The position numbers and the translations under genes are program-made. DNA of 64,000 nucleotides from Rhodobacteraceae bacterium NBU2976 (GTDB taxonomy: Bacteria; Pseudomonadota; Alphaproteobacteria; Rhodobacterales; Rhodobacteraceae): the NCBI GenBank assembly GCA_023630215.1, contig JALPRQ010000001.1, forward strand, positions 62,001 through 126,000, read 5' to 3'. Below the pieces are notes generated by a model that was given only the letters and a program-made list of their open reading frames with translations, did not search any database and was not told the origin of the DNA. Below, piece after piece: positions 1-8,786 of the stretch; the first letter of the stretch is position 1, and each line of letters begins with the position of its first letter.

Positions 1-607
1 TGATGAACACCACGGCGATTCCTTTGGATTTCAGGTCATTGATAATGGCAAATAGATTTGCCGTTTCTTGTGCGTCAAGGCTGGCCGTTGGTTCATCCAG
101 CACCAGAACCTTTGTGTCGTCATCCAGTGCACGCGCAATCGCGACCAGTTGCTGAATGGCAACGGAATAACTGCCTACGGGTTGTTCGATATCGATATCG
201 ACATTTAGCCGTTTCAATTTTTCGCGGGCCATCGTGCGGGCTTTTCGCCACGATACGTAACCAAACCGCCCGCTGATTTTCTCCAATGTCAGGTTCTTGG
301 TCACTGACATGGCCGGGATCAGGTTGACTTCCTGATAGACGGTGGAAATCCCTGCTGACTGTGCATCACCTGTCGTTCGGAAATCACATTTATTATGGTC
401 GACCCAAATGTCACCCGTGCTGCGTTCCAGTGCGCCGGTCAGAATTTTAATCAAGGTGGATTTCCCAGCGCCGTTTTCCCCAAGCAGGGCGTGAACCTCG
501 CCGGGATAGAGCTTGAAATCCACGGAGTCTAAAGCTTTCACACCTGGAAAACTCTTGGAAATCTGGCGCATCTCGATGCACGCGCTCTGGTCGATTTCGG
601 CAACCAT
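1..607 (-). CDS. Sugar ABC transporter ATP-binding protein (YtfR-like), partial
   Basis: This is the N-terminal 202 codons of a carbohydrate-importer ATPase of the duplicated-ATPase family (RbsA/MglA/YtfR type, normally about 500 residues); the rest lies beyond the window edge. It would energise uptake of a monosaccharide at the inner membrane. The first ATPase domain is visible: Walker A GENGAGKST near residue 43, a Q-loop YQEVNLIPAMS, and Walker B with LVLDEPTASLD near residue 180. The signature region reads YSVAIQQL rather than LSVAQQQ, a small deviation also common in the family. The ATG at 607 follows the binding-protein gene by about 100 bases and a hairpin. Substrate is inferred from the neighbour only. 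Confidence 0.93.
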   Translation of the reverse strand, partial: MVAEIDQSACIEMRQISKSFPGVKALDSVDFKLYPGEVHALLGENGAGKSTLIKILTGALERSTGDIWVDHNKCDFRTTGDAQSAGISTVYQEVNLIPAMSVTKNLTLEKISGRFGYVSWRKARTMAREKLKRLNVDIDIEQPVGSYSVAIQQLVAIARALDDDTKVLVLDEPTASLDAQETANLFAIINDLKSKGIAVVFI

Positions 608-648
608 AAATCGCTCCGATACGTTAATACTGTTGGTGGATAATAGGA

Positions 649-682
649 TGGGCGGTATCTGATTGCATCAAGATACCGCCCA
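649..682 (-). promoter_or_regulatory. Intergenic hairpin between binding protein and ATPase genes
   Basis: A perfect 12-bp inverted repeat (649-660 and 671-682, core GGGCGGTATCT/AGATACCGCCC, 10-base loop) lies between the two importer genes. On the transcribed minus strand no run of U follows, so it is not a standard intrinsic terminator. In importer operons a hairpin at this place commonly protects or partly terminates the message, so that more binding protein than ATPase is made. That role is inferred from position. Confidence 0.7.
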
Positions 683-705
683 AACCTTGTAGGCGTCAGC
701 CCAGA

Positions 706-1620
706 TCAGTTTGCAGTGTGCAGATCCGACGGGATAACAATCCACTTGTCCAGCTCACGCGGATTTTCCAGATAGTCCAGAATAACCGGGTAGATGAACT
801 CGCCAACAGCAGAGCGCAGTTCAACCGAAGCGTTGGCATCGCCAGCAGCAATCGCATCCATGATGGCCGGAACATAGTCAACCGAGACCATCAGCACGTC
901 TTCACCCGGGTTCAGACCGGCTTCTTTCATCGCCTGGATCGCGCCCAGCTGCATGTTGTCGTTATGTGCGAAGGACGCGCAGATGCCTTCCAGATTGTTG
1001 GTCGACTTGATGAAGGCTTCCATCACGCGCTTACCGCCTTCGGTGGTAAAGTCACCAGACTGGGTTGCGACAATTTCCATCGCCGGGAACTGGTCGATAA
1101 CAGCCTGGAAACCGCCATTGCGTTCAATAGCCGGAGCGGAACCGGTTGTGCCCTGCAATTCAACGATTTTGCAGTCCCCCAGCGATTCAGCTGCCAACCA
1201 CGCACCGGCCAGACGACCTTCGAGGTTAAAGTCAGCCGAGATGCGCGTCACATAAAGCGACTTGTCTTCGACATCCACGTCACGGTCCACCAAGAACACC
1301 GGAATTTCAGCTTCTTTGGCTTCCTGCAGAACCTGATCCCAACCGGTTACAACAACCGGTGCGATGATGATGGCGTCAACGCCTTGTGCGATAAAGGCGC
1401 GAACAGCACGAAGCTGTTCTTCCTGCTTGCCCTGCGCGTTGGCAAATTTCAGGTCAACACCGTAGTCCGATGCGGTTTCCTGCATGTTTGCGGAAAATGC
1501 CGGGCGCCAGTCCCCTTCGGAACCAACCTGCGAAAAGCCGATGGTTTGTGCACTTGCTGTGCCCGCAATGATAGCCGACGACGATACGATCGCGGCTGCG
1601 ATAATTTTCTTCAATGACAT
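706..1620 (-). CDS. ytfQ: Periplasmic sugar-binding protein (YtfQ-like)
   Basis: A 304-residue secreted solute-binding protein of the ribose/galactofuranose class, delivering sugar to the adjacent importer. A signal peptide ends at GTASAQ near residue 24. Stretches IGFSQVGSEGDW, AQGVDAIIIAPVV, QSGDFT and FAHNDNM resemble E. coli YtfQ closely, including the residues after the signal, so galactofuranose or a related furanose is the best guess for the ligand. The ATG at 1620 is preferred over an upstream TTG at 1623 because a GGGAGGA ribosome site sits in front of it. It is the first gene of an operon reading towards the window start. The exact ligand is not proven by sequence. Confidence 0.9.
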   Translation of the reverse strand: MSLKKIIAAAIVSSSAIIAGTASAQTIGFSQVGSEGDWRPAFSANMQETASDYGVDLKFANAQGKQEEQLRAVRAFIAQGVDAIIIAPVVVTGWDQVLQEAKEAEIPVFLVDRDVDVEDKSLYVTRISADFNLEGRLAGAWLAAESLGDCKIVELQGTTGSAPAIERNGGFQAVIDQFPAMEIVATQSGDFTTEGGKRVMEAFIKSTNNLEGICASFAHNDNMQLGAIQAMKEAGLNPGEDVLMVSVDYVPAIMDAIAAGDANASVELRSAVGEFIYPVILDYLENPRELDKWIVIPSDLHTAN

Positions 1621-1780
1621 CAAGTAGTCCTCCCTGGTTTGATGTTCGGGTTCCCACCTCCTATGGTTCCCCCGAAGAGTTAAAAAGTAATATTATATTA
1701 TTATTTGACCAGCAACCTTTTTTCTTCTTTCAAAATCAACACCTTTGAAGAAAGAAGTAATTGTGTTTGTGGAGGTATCA

Positions 1781-1857
1781 TGGTGACCCCGAGAGGATTC
1801 GAACCTCTGACCTGCCCCTTAGGAGGGGGCTGCTCTATCCAGCTGAGCTACGGGGCC
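1781..1857 (-). tRNA. tRNA-Arg (anticodon CCT)
   Basis: Read on the minus strand, this 77-base gene has a 7-bp acceptor stem (GGCCCCG with CGGGGTC), a D arm with GCTCAGCTGGATAGAGC, an anticodon stem of GCCCC/GGGGC around loop CTCCTAA (anticodon CCT, reading AGG) and a T arm with GGTTCGAATCC. The CCA end is encoded at 1781-1783. It stands alone between the sugar importer and the M48 protease. Confidence 0.96.
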
Positions 1858-1986
1858 CTGAGGCGTTCTAGCGAGGCATGAGAAGCGGGTCAATCGCGGG
1901 GATGTCCGCTGATCGGCGGACAAAGAATTTGCAATCCCCGGGACGATGACCATCTTATATCTGACAGGCTCAGACGAGACGTAACC

Positions 1987-3450
1987 ATGTGGCACAAGAT
2001 CAGATTACCGTTTCTGCTGTTCACCATCCTGATGATTGGTGGAACACAAACACCTGCCCGCGAGGCGGAGCAAAACCGCATTGGCGCTGAAAATCACCCC
2101 AAAATGCTGGCGCAATTCGGCGGATTGATCGAAGATGAACGCATTGCCACCTATGTCCGCGAGGTCGGCATGGCACTGGTTCAGCATACCTCGCAAGCAG
2201 ATGAGGACTGGCATTTCTATGTGCTGGACAGCCCAACGGTGAACGCTTGGGCATTGCCCGGGGGATATATCTATGTGACCCGGGGATTGCTGGCATTGGC
2301 CAATGACGAGGCCGAGCTTGCCGCGGTGCTATCTCATGAAATCGCCCATGTTACTGCCGAACATCTGGTGGATCGTGAAGCCGCGGGTGGTGACGCATTG
2401 AAAGAGGGGCTTTTAAGCGCCTTGATTGGGGGGTTGCTGTCTGACGGCGATGATCGGTTGGGCGACGCGGTGCGTGCTGGCGTTGTCGCAACCATCAGCT
2501 ATCTGGGCGAATTCTCGCAAGAGCAGGAACTGGAAGCAGACAGGCTGGGGATCGCGGTTCTGGGCTCTGCCGGATATGATCCGCTGGCACAGGCCAGCTT
2601 TTTGGAATCCCTGTCTGCACAGCATGCGTTGGACAGTCAGATTGCCGGACGTGAATATAACCCGAACGTGGTGGAATTCTTTTCCACCCACCCCGCCGAC
2701 AATGACCGCATATTCAAGGCCCATGAAATCGCCGCAGCGAGTCAATTCGTAGCCCCTCTTGAAAACAGGCGAGATGCCTATCTGTCGATCATTGACGGCA
2801 TGATTTACGGCGACAGTCCCGGGCAGGGCTTCGTGCGCCAAAACGGTTTCTTTCACCCAAAAATGCGTTTCGCCTTTCCGGTGCCCGAGGATTTTGTGAT
2901 TACCAATTCCGCACAAGCCGTACGAGCGAGGGGGCCTGAAGGATCGACGATGATCTTGACGGGTGGGCGCGCGCCCAGCGGAGATCTGCAAACCTATCTG
3001 ACTCGTGGCTGGATACCCGAAGCCTTCCCGAAAGAGGCGGATGCCTCCATCATTTCTCGACAGGACCTGACGATTGATGGGCTGGATGCGGCAACGGTAT
3101 TGCTTACCTATCAGGGACGGGATGGTCAAAAGACGGCACGGCTGACGGTCATACGTCGCGATGATTTCCTGTTCCGGATCAGCGGAACCTATCGCGAGGA
3201 AACAGCCGGGATTGGCGAAGCGATCTTTGATGCGATGATGGGATTTCAGGATCTGGAGCGCTGGGAGGCAGAACTGTTGCAACCCTATCGATTGCGGGTC
3301 TACGAGGTTCAGGAAGGGGACACGATCAGTTCCCTTGCCAATATGTTTCCCTTCTGGTCGTTTCAGGAAGACAGGTTCCGCACCTTGAATGGGCTAGAAT
3401 ATCTGGACAGTATTTCGCCAGGCGATATCGTAAAACTTATCGTGGAATAG
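1987..3450 (+). CDS. M48-family metalloprotease with C-terminal LysM-like domain
   Basis: A 487-residue secreted zinc protease of the BepA/YfgC kind, expected to work in the periplasm on outer-membrane protein quality control. An N-terminal signal runs to about residue 25. The zinc site is HEIAH at 117-121, and the third ligand is the Glu of ELEAD near 183. An SHEIAHVTAEH context and a later STHPADNDRI match the family. The last 50 residues (YEVQEGDTISSLANMF onward, ending PGDIVKLIV) look like a LysM peptidoglycan-binding repeat, whereas BepA itself ends in TPR repeats. The gene is convergent with ubiB. Confidence 0.92.
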   Translation: MWHKIRLPFLLFTILMIGGTQTPAREAEQNRIGAENHPKMLAQFGGLIEDERIATYVREVGMALVQHTSQADEDWHFYVLDSPTVNAWALPGGYIYVTRGLLALANDEAELAAVLSHEIAHVTAEHLVDREAAGGDALKEGLLSALIGGLLSDGDDRLGDAVRAGVVATISYLGEFSQEQELEADRLGIAVLGSAGYDPLAQASFLESLSAQHALDSQIAGREYNPNVVEFFSTHPADNDRIFKAHEIAAASQFVAPLENRRDAYLSIIDGMIYGDSPGQGFVRQNGFFHPKMRFAFPVPEDFVITNSAQAVRARGPEGSTMILTGGRAPSGDLQTYLTRGWIPEAFPKEADASIISRQDLTIDGLDAATVLLTYQGRDGQKTARLTVIRRDDFLFRISGTYREETAGIGEAIFDAMMGFQDLERWEAELLQPYRLRVYEVQEGDTISSLANMFPFWSFQEDRFRTLNGLEYLDSISPGDIVKLIVE

Positions 3451-3480
3451 ACAGGTTTCGCTGCGCGTAAGTTGGGAATG

Positions 3481-4995
3481 TTACCCCAGGAACAGGCCAA
3501 TCAGAACACCAATCAATCCCGCAAGCGCCAATGCGGTAAACCCGTGTTTTCCCTTGTCCTGTTTCGGTTCGTCGGTCGCCTGTTTCAATGCCCGCTCCAG
3601 CAACATCGGAAGACGTGGTCCGAAACGTGACATGACTTTCATGGATTCAGACAAGTCGCGCAGTATCGCTTTGGGGCCGATATTATCACGAATATAGCGT
3701 TCGATCACAGGGGCCGAGGCGCTCCACATATTCATCTCGGGATCAAAGGTGCGGGTGACCCCCTCGACCACAACCATCGTGCGTTGCAGCAGGATCAATT
3801 CGGTCCTTGTCTGCATGCCGAAGGTTTCGGTGACATCGAAAAGCTGACCGAATACACGCGCCATGGAAACATGGCTGGCATCCTGACCAAAGATCGGTTC
3901 ACCCACCGACCTCAGCGCCTGTGCAAAGGCTTCGACATCCTGCGTATCGGGGACATACCCGGCCTCGAAATGCACCTCGGCCACGCGACGATAATCGCGT
4001 TGCTGGAAGCCATAGAGGATTTCGGCATAGACGCGGCGTGTGTAGGTGTCGATCCGCCCCATGATCCCGAAATCCATCGCGATCAGATCACCGTTGGCGG
4101 CGACTTTCAGATTCCCCTGATGCATATCGCCATGGAAAAAACCATCACGAAGCGCGTGGCGCAGGAAGGTCTGCATCAGGCGTGTCGCCAGTTCTTTCGG
4201 GTCGTGACCCGCAGCGATCACAGCCTCAACATCCCCCAGCGGCACACCGTCTGCCCAAGCGGTGGTCATCACCCGCCGCGCCGACAAGGACCAGTTAAGG
4301 GCAGGCACGCCAAACCCCGGATCATCAGCCGTGTTGGCGGCATATTCGTCGGCCGCCGAGGCTTCCATCCGCAAATCCAGCTCTGCCACCGCCACGCTTT
4401 CGAAATGTTCGATCACCGCGCGCGGGCGTAAGCGACGCGAGAACGGGGCGAGGAATTCGATCAGGCTCGCCGCCAGATAGAACGCATCGACATCGCGCAT
4501 GAAGGCGCGTTCAATACCGGGACGCAGGACCTTGACGGCGACTTGCTGCCCGGTCTCGCGGATCGTGGCCTTGTGCACCTGCGCCAAAGACGCCGCCGCG
4601 ACGGGTTCCGAGAAGGTCGAAAACACATCGTCGACCTTGATGCCCAGCTCGCGTTCAATCGTTTCAATCGCGATGTCCGTTGGAAAGGGCGGCAATGCGT
4701 CCTGCAACACGCGCAGATCGTTGGCCAGCTCCACCCCCACCACGTCGGGGCGGGTGGACATAAGCTGCCCGAATTTGATGTAGGCGGGACCTAGCGCGGT
4801 CAGCGCGCGCAGCACAGGGGGCTGCGAGGGATCGCCCTTCAGCCCGAAAAATTGTAGCGGCCAGCCAATGATCCGGGCGGCCACGCGGACCGGGGCCGGA
4901 GCGTCCATCGCCTCTAGCGCCAGCTTCATCGCGCCCGCGCGTTCAAACGTCGCGCCGGTGCGGATCAGCCGCCAGATATTGTGCGGCCCCCTCAC
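3481..4995 (-). CDS. ubiB: Ubiquinone biosynthesis ABC1-family kinase-like protein UbiB
   Basis: A 504-residue atypical kinase of the ABC1/ADCK/UbiB family that supports the hydroxylation steps of ubiquinone synthesis at the inner membrane. The family hallmarks are present: KFGQLMSTR (KxGQ motif) near residue 75, the Ala-rich loop ASLAQVHKA, the nucleotide-binding Lys in [18 protein letters not shown] as catalytic loop and MDFG as metal-binding motif. Two hydrophobic C-terminal segments ([17 protein letters not shown]) would anchor it in the membrane. Its start overlaps the end of ubiE by 4 bases, so the two are translationally coupled. Confidence 0.97.
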   Translation of the reverse strand: MRGPHNIWRLIRTGATFERAGAMKLALEAMDAPAPVRVAARIIGWPLQFFGLKGDPSQPPVLRALTALGPAYIKFGQLMSTRPDVVGVELANDLRVLQDALPPFPTDIAIETIERELGIKVDDVFSTFSEPVAAASLAQVHKATIRETGQQVAVKVLRPGIERAFMRDVDAFYLAASLIEFLAPFSRRLRPRAVIEHFESVAVAELDLRMEASAADEYAANTADDPGFGVPALNWSLSARRVMTTAWADGVPLGDVEAVIAAGHDPKELATRLMQTFLRHALRDGFFHGDMHQGNLKVAANGDLIAMDFGIMGRIDTYTRRVYAEILYGFQQRDYRRVAEVHFEAGYVPDTQDVEAFAQALRSVGEPIFGQDASHVSMARVFGQLFDVTETFGMQTRTELILLQRTMVVVEGVTRTFDPEMNMWSASAPVIERYIRDNIGPKAILRDLSESMKVMSRFGPRLPMLLERALKQATDEPKQDKGKHGFTALALAGLIGVLIGLFLG

Positions 4996-5735
4996 AGTTT
5001 CCAGCCGGAATGGAGGGCGGCGATGCCCATCGACAGGTTGCGGTATGTCACACGGTCAAATCCGGCCGCGCGGATCATGTCGGCGAAGGGTTCCTGTTTG
5101 GGGAAGCGACGGATGGATTCGACCAAATATTGGTAGCTGTCGCGGTCATTGACGATCAGTTTGCCAAGCGGCGGGATCACGTTGAAGCTGTAACGGTCAT
5201 AGGCCCACTGCATCGCCTTGTTCGGAATGGCCGAGAATTCCAGCACCATCAGTCGCCCGCCGGGGCGCAGCACGCGGTAGGCTTCGGAAAGCGCATCGCC
5301 GATCCGCGTGACGTTCCGGATACCAAAGCTGATCGTGTAAACGTCGAACTGGTTGTCATCAAACGGCAGGGCCATCGCATCGCCGCACACCCAGTCGAGG
5401 CTGTCCGCCATCTGCGCCGCCTCGGCCCGCTTGCGCCCCTCGTCGAGCATGGATTGGGTCATGTCGAATACCGTCGCGTGTGCGTCACCTGCCCGCTTCA
5501 GGAAGCGAAACGCAATGTCACCCGTGCCGCCCGCTACGTCCAGCAACCGCTGCCCGGGGCGCGGAGCCAGCCAATCCATCATCGCGTCTTTCCATATCCG
5601 GTGAATGCCGAGGCTCATGGCATCATTCATCACGTCATATTTCGACGCGACATTGGTGAACACCCCATGCACCATCCCGGCCTTGGCATCCTCATCCACT
5701 GTCTGGAACCCGAAATGGGTTTTTCTATCGCTCAT
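4992..5735 (-). CDS. ubiE: Ubiquinone/menaquinone C-methyltransferase UbiE
   Basis: A 247-residue SAM-dependent methyltransferase that C-methylates the benzoquinol ring in ubiquinone synthesis. Motif I is [13 protein letters not shown] near residue 65, with the UbiE-typical [14 protein letters not shown] before it and the signature [10 protein letters not shown] and [16 protein letters not shown] after it. Length matches the family. It leads the ubiE-ubiB pair. In many Rhodobacterales mutM lies directly upstream in the opposite direction; here that place holds an acetyltransferase remnant and mutM is near 61.2 kb. Confidence 0.97.
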   Translation of the reverse strand: MSDRKTHFGFQTVDEDAKAGMVHGVFTNVASKYDVMNDAMSLGIHRIWKDAMMDWLAPRPGQRLLDVAGGTGDIAFRFLKRAGDAHATVFDMTQSMLDEGRKRAEAAQMADSLDWVCGDAMALPFDDNQFDVYTISFGIRNVTRIGDALSEAYRVLRPGGRLMVLEFSAIPNKAMQWAYDRYSFNVIPPLGKLIVNDRDSYQYLVESIRRFPKQEPFADMIRAAGFDRVTYRNLSMGIAALHSGWKL

Positions 5736-5793
5736 GTCACCGCCCTTTGGTTGGGGACAGAGTTATAGGGGAATGGAGGGGGTTTCAATTGCA

Positions 5794-6081
5794 TGTATCA
5801 CCTGGTTCACCTTGGTGATCAAGGGCTGCCCGATCCGCGAGCGTTCCCCCTGCTGGTTCATGGCCGAATTCTGCATCCTGCGCCCCTATCGCGTGAAGGG
5901 ATATGGCAGGGTGGCGGTTCAGCAGATATTGCAGCGGCATCCCGGCGCGTGGGAGATTGCGTGGCTGCAGGACAATGCGCCCGCGGCGGCGTTTTGGCCG
6001 AGGGTTATTCCGGGGGGCGAGGGTTTGCGGCAGGTGGCGTTTGATGGGGCGGCGTGGGAGTTTTGGTCGTTTGGGGTTTGA
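5794..6081 (+). pseudogene. Remnant of a GNAT acetyltransferase (C-terminal half)
   Basis: This stretch fills most of the 446-base gap between ubiE and the next gene. In one frame from about 5800 it encodes FTLVIKGCPIRERSP, then MAEFCILRPYRVKGYG and HPGAWEIAWLQDNAPAAAFW, which reads as the acetyl-CoA-binding half of a GNAT enzyme (the RxxGxG motif is RVKGYG). The first half of such a protein is missing: upstream bases run into the ubiE promoter region with no matching N-terminal strand or start. I therefore call it a decayed fragment. A short expressed protein from the ATG at 5860 cannot be excluded. Confidence 0.6.
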
Positions 6082-6181
6082 ACATATTGATGCAGCCCAC
6101 ATGGACAGCTTTGCTTGCCAACAAAATGGCAATCACCATTGAATGGGCTGAAATCGCGCCACGAGCAGTGAATTGAACCCA

Positions 6182-6691
6182 CTACTTCAATTCCTGATAA
6201 AACTCAGCTAAATCAGCTATACCCTCTTCAACAGCCATAAGGGCCTTGTTTTTAGCTTCATCTAACGAGTCCAACCACCTTCCAAATGGAGGACTATAAC
6301 CATCATTATTAGGACCCTTCCGGCACGAAAGTAACCATCTTCCCTTTGATTGTGGCGAAATACTCACCATCCATCCGTCAACTTCCGCACAATGGATTCC
6401 GTATTCGGTAATCGACCACTCTATATTAGGATGCTGCGCTTTAAGCCTACGATGTTGCCTTACTAATGACTTTACCAACACCATCATGGTGCCAGAAACG
6501 CGTGTTTCTCCGGAAATAATTCTCTGAATACTTCTAATACTCGCTGAACTATCTCGGTAATCACCTCTGAGATTCATCCACTTCAGCAGTTCATGGGGTG
6601 TAAAGCTGATTTCCTCAAGAGCACTAATAAACTGACTACGTAATTCTTCATCAGTTGGTGGTCTACCTTCAAATAACAATGATCTGTTCAT
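6182..6691 (-). CDS. Putative autoregulated HTH-type protein in AT-rich islet
   Basis: A 169-residue protein I cannot assign to a named family. Residues 30-80 (LLKWMNLRGDYRDSSASIRS then IQRIISGETRVSG) have the spacing of a Cro/C1-type helix-turn-helix followed by a short basic helix (LVRQHRRLK). The C-terminal half, ending in an acidic helix GIADLAEFYQELK, is not recognised. I chose the ATG at 6691 over the longer start at 6715, because the latter lies inside the first of three palindromes and a GGGG ribosome site precedes 6691. The gene and its upstream are clearly more AT-rich than all neighbours, which suggests transfer. The operators just upstream suggest that it represses itself. Function is unknown. 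Confidence 0.6.
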   Translation of the reverse strand: MNRSLLFEGRPPTDEELRSQFISALEEISFTPHELLKWMNLRGDYRDSSASIRSIQRIISGETRVSGTMMVLVKSLVRQHRRLKAQHPNIEWSITEYGIHCAEVDGWMVSISPQSKGRWLLSCRKGPNNDGYSPPFGRWLDSLDEAKNKALMAVEEGIADLAEFYQELK

Positions 6692-6710
6692 TTTAATCGC
6701 CCCATATAAC

Positions 6711-6766
6711 GACATAATGTCACTATCTATACGACATTATGTCGTATGTAAAGCGACAATTTGTCG
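6711..6766. promoter_or_regulatory. Three phased palindromic operators
   Basis: Three related palindromes with core CGACAT-ATGTCG lie at 6711-6721 (GACATAATGTC), 6730-6746 (TACGACATTATGTCGTA) and 6754-6766 (CGACAATTTGTCG). Their centres are 6716, 6738 and 6760, exactly 22 bp apart, so all face the same side of the helix. Read on the minus strand, TTTACA (6747-6752) and TAGATA (6724-6729) with 17-bp spacing make a plausible promoter, and the middle operator falls between them. This fits cooperative autorepression of the gene at 6182-6691. Confidence 0.8.
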
Positions 6767-6793
6767 TACATCGTGGTGGCTAGATGATTGATA

Positions 6794-7150
6794 TTAGCAA
6801 AGCCCCAACTCCGCCCTCTTCGCTTTCGTCAGCTTCCCTACAATAATCTCGTGCGCGGCGACGATGTGCTTTTGCAACTCCGCGTCGCTCATCGCTGCTA
6901 CATCCTCCAACTGCACCCATTTTGCCCGTGCCAGATAGGGCGCCGGGATGATGCCGGGCATGTCGGTCAGGACCTCGAAGCCCATGTCCGACACCTTGAA
7001 CGAAAACTTCGGCCCCTCGCCTGCGCCCCAGCCGCTACAGATCGCAAAAATCTTGCCGCCGACTTTCCAGACCGATGCATTCCCCCACTGGATCACGTTG
7101 GTGGTGGCGGGCAACCCAGCGCAGAACTGATCGAACTCGTCCCGGGTCAC
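6794..7150 (-). CDS. MmcQ/YjbR-family protein
   Basis: A 118-residue protein of the MmcQ/YjbR fold, small proteins with a CyaY-like or double-wing DNA-binding architecture whose cellular role is poorly defined. Visible family features are the start TRDEFDQFCAGLPATTN, WKVGGKIFAI, KFSFKVSDMGFEVL and a C-terminal WVQLEDVAAMSDAELQKHI. The GTG at 7150 is chosen because it overlaps the TGA of the upstream kinase gene (GTGA); the open frame continues further up, but only inside that kinase gene. It is the last gene of the nth-kinase-yjbR run. Confidence 0.8.
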   Translation of the reverse strand: MTRDEFDQFCAGLPATTNVIQWGNASVWKVGGKIFAICSGWGAGEGPKFSFKVSDMGFEVLTDMPGIIPAPYLARAKWVQLEDVAAMSDAELQKHIVAAHEIIVGKLTKAKRAELGLC

Positions 7151-8142
7151 ACCAGCCCCTCGGCTTTGAACAGGGCGGTCAGGTCGCGGTCGGGGCGGGC
7201 GCCGACATGGTCGATGACCTCGCTCGCGGCGACGCAACCCATGCGGCAACAGGTCTGTAAATCGCGGTCCGTCGCCAGACCAAAGAGCACCCCAGCAGCG
7301 AACAGATCGCCCGCGCCGGTCAAATCCTTCACATTCGTCGGCGTGGCGGGGGCGTGATATTCCTCTCCATCCGCGACGATATAGGCCCCGCGGGCACCCA
7401 CCGTGCAGGCCACCATGTCCACATCCCCGCCCGCAATCGTCAGGGCTTCGGAAAGGTCGTCGGTCTGATAAAGCGCTTTCAGTTCCTCCTCATTCGCGAA
7501 AACCAGATCGATATGGTTGCGGATCAGGGACAGGAACGCCTCGCGGTGGCGGTTCACGCAGAACGGATCGGATAACGTGATGGAGGTCTTGCCCCCCGCC
7601 GCCTTCACCAGCTGCGCGGCCTTGTCGAACGCGTGCTGGCTGGCGGGTTTGTCGTAGAGGTAGCCTTCCATATACAGCCACTCGGTTTCGTGCATCATCG
7701 CAGGGTCGATATCGCCAACCGCCAGCGACGCCGACACCCCAAGATAGGTGTTCATCGACCGTTCGCCATCCGGCGAGATCAGGATCATCGAACGCGCGGT
7801 TTCCTCGGGATGGTCCTTCATCGCCATCGGCGTGTCGAACGTCGCGCCCAGCGCCCGCATGTCGTGGGCAAAGATCGCGCCCAACTGGTCGTCCTTGACC
7901 TTGCCGACATAGGCCGTGCGTGCCCCCAGCATGGCCAGACCTGCCACCGTGTTCGCCGCCGAGCCACCGGAGCGTTCAGTCGCCGGCCCCATTTTGGCAT
8001 AAAGCTCCGCCGAGCGGTCGCGTTCCACGAGGTGCATGATCCCTTTGTCGATGCCGTTTTCGGTCAGGAAATCATCCTCGATATGGGCGAAAATATCGAC
8101 GATGGCATTGCCGATCCCGACAACCTGGAACTTTTTGCTCAT
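7147..8142 (-). CDS. PfkB-family carbohydrate/adenosine kinase
   Basis: A 331-residue ribokinase-fold kinase, most like alphaproteobacterial adenosine-kinase-type PfkB proteins, transferring phosphate from ATP to a nucleoside or sugar. The N-terminal GIGNAIVDIFAHI and GGSAANTVAGLAMLG are the substrate-side signature. DLTGAGDLFAAGVLFG near residue 270 is the anion-hole and catalytic-Asp motif (GAGD). Its start overlaps the end of nth by 4 bases and its end overlaps the MmcQ/YjbR gene, so the three are read as one unit. Substrate is inferred by family likeness only. Confidence 0.88.
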   Translation of the reverse strand: MSKKFQVVGIGNAIVDIFAHIEDDFLTENGIDKGIMHLVERDRSAELYAKMGPATERSGGSAANTVAGLAMLGARTAYVGKVKDDQLGAIFAHDMRALGATFDTPMAMKDHPEETARSMILISPDGERSMNTYLGVSASLAVGDIDPAMMHETEWLYMEGYLYDKPASQHAFDKAAQLVKAAGGKTSITLSDPFCVNRHREAFLSLIRNHIDLVFANEEELKALYQTDDLSEALTIAGGDVDMVACTVGARGAYIVADGEEYHAPATPTNVKDLTGAGDLFAAGVLFGLATDRDLQTCCRMGCVAASEVIDHVGARPDRDLTALFKAEGLV

Positions 8143-8783
8143 GGGATTTTATCCTCGTACTGGCAGAGGTCCGCGATGATGCAGACCGCACATTTGGGTT
8201 TTCGGGCCTGGCATATATACCGTCCGTGCAGGATCATCCAGTGGTGAGCATGCTGTTGGTATTCGGCAGGGACGTTGTCTTCGATCGCGGCTTCGACAGC
8301 GTCCACGTTTTTACCGACCGCCACGCCAGAGCGGTTGCCGAAGCGGAAGATGTGGGTGTCGACGGCCTGCGTCGGCTGGTGGAACCACATGTTTAGGACG
8401 ACGTTGGCCGTTTTTCGCCCTACACCGGGCAGGGATTGTAGGGCGGCACGGGATGACGGGACCTGACTGCCATATTCGTCGACCAGCCGCTGGCTAAGCG
8501 CGATCACGTTCTTCGCCTTGTTCCGGTAAAGGCCGATGGTTTTGATATGCTCGATCAAACCGTCCTCGCCCAGCGCCAGCATTTTCTCGGGCGTGTCAGC
8601 AATTTTGAAGAGCGCGCGCGTGGCTTTGTTCACGCCTTTATCGGTCGCCTGCGCAGACAGGGCGACGGCGACCAGCAGCGTAAAGGCGTTGGTATGCTCC
8701 AACTCCCCCTTCGGTTCAGGTTCGTTTTCCTGAAACCGACGGAAGATTTCGTTGATGGTGGTGTAGTCGAGTTGCTTGGGCAC
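8139..8783 (-). CDS. nth: Endonuclease III
   Basis: A 214-residue DNA glycosylase/AP lyase that removes oxidised pyrimidines in base-excision repair. The helix-hairpin-helix LPGVGRKTANVVL near residue 114 contains the catalytic Lys, and the catalytic Asp follows in QAVDTHIFR. The [4Fe-4S] loop is at the end: CQARKPKCAVCIIADLC, matching Cx6Cx2Cx5C. Translation appears to begin at a GTG (8783), three bases after the stop of the upstream zinc-ribbon gene. Length and motifs fit the family fully. Confidence 0.96.
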   Translation of the reverse strand: MPKQLDYTTINEIFRRFQENEPEPKGELEHTNAFTLLVAVALSAQATDKGVNKATRALFKIADTPEKMLALGEDGLIEHIKTIGLYRNKAKNVIALSQRLVDEYGSQVPSSRAALQSLPGVGRKTANVVLNMWFHQPTQAVDTHIFRFGNRSGVAVGKNVDAVEAAIEDNVPAEYQQHAHHWMILHGRYICQARKPKCAVCIIADLCQYEDKIP

Positions 8784-8786
8784 AGC

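Noticed and set aside
718-1617. Long open frame of 299 codons on the plus strand
   Set aside because: It lies fully antisense to the sugar-binding protein gene, whose signal peptide, family motifs and ribosome site are clear; the plus-strand translation shows no family features.
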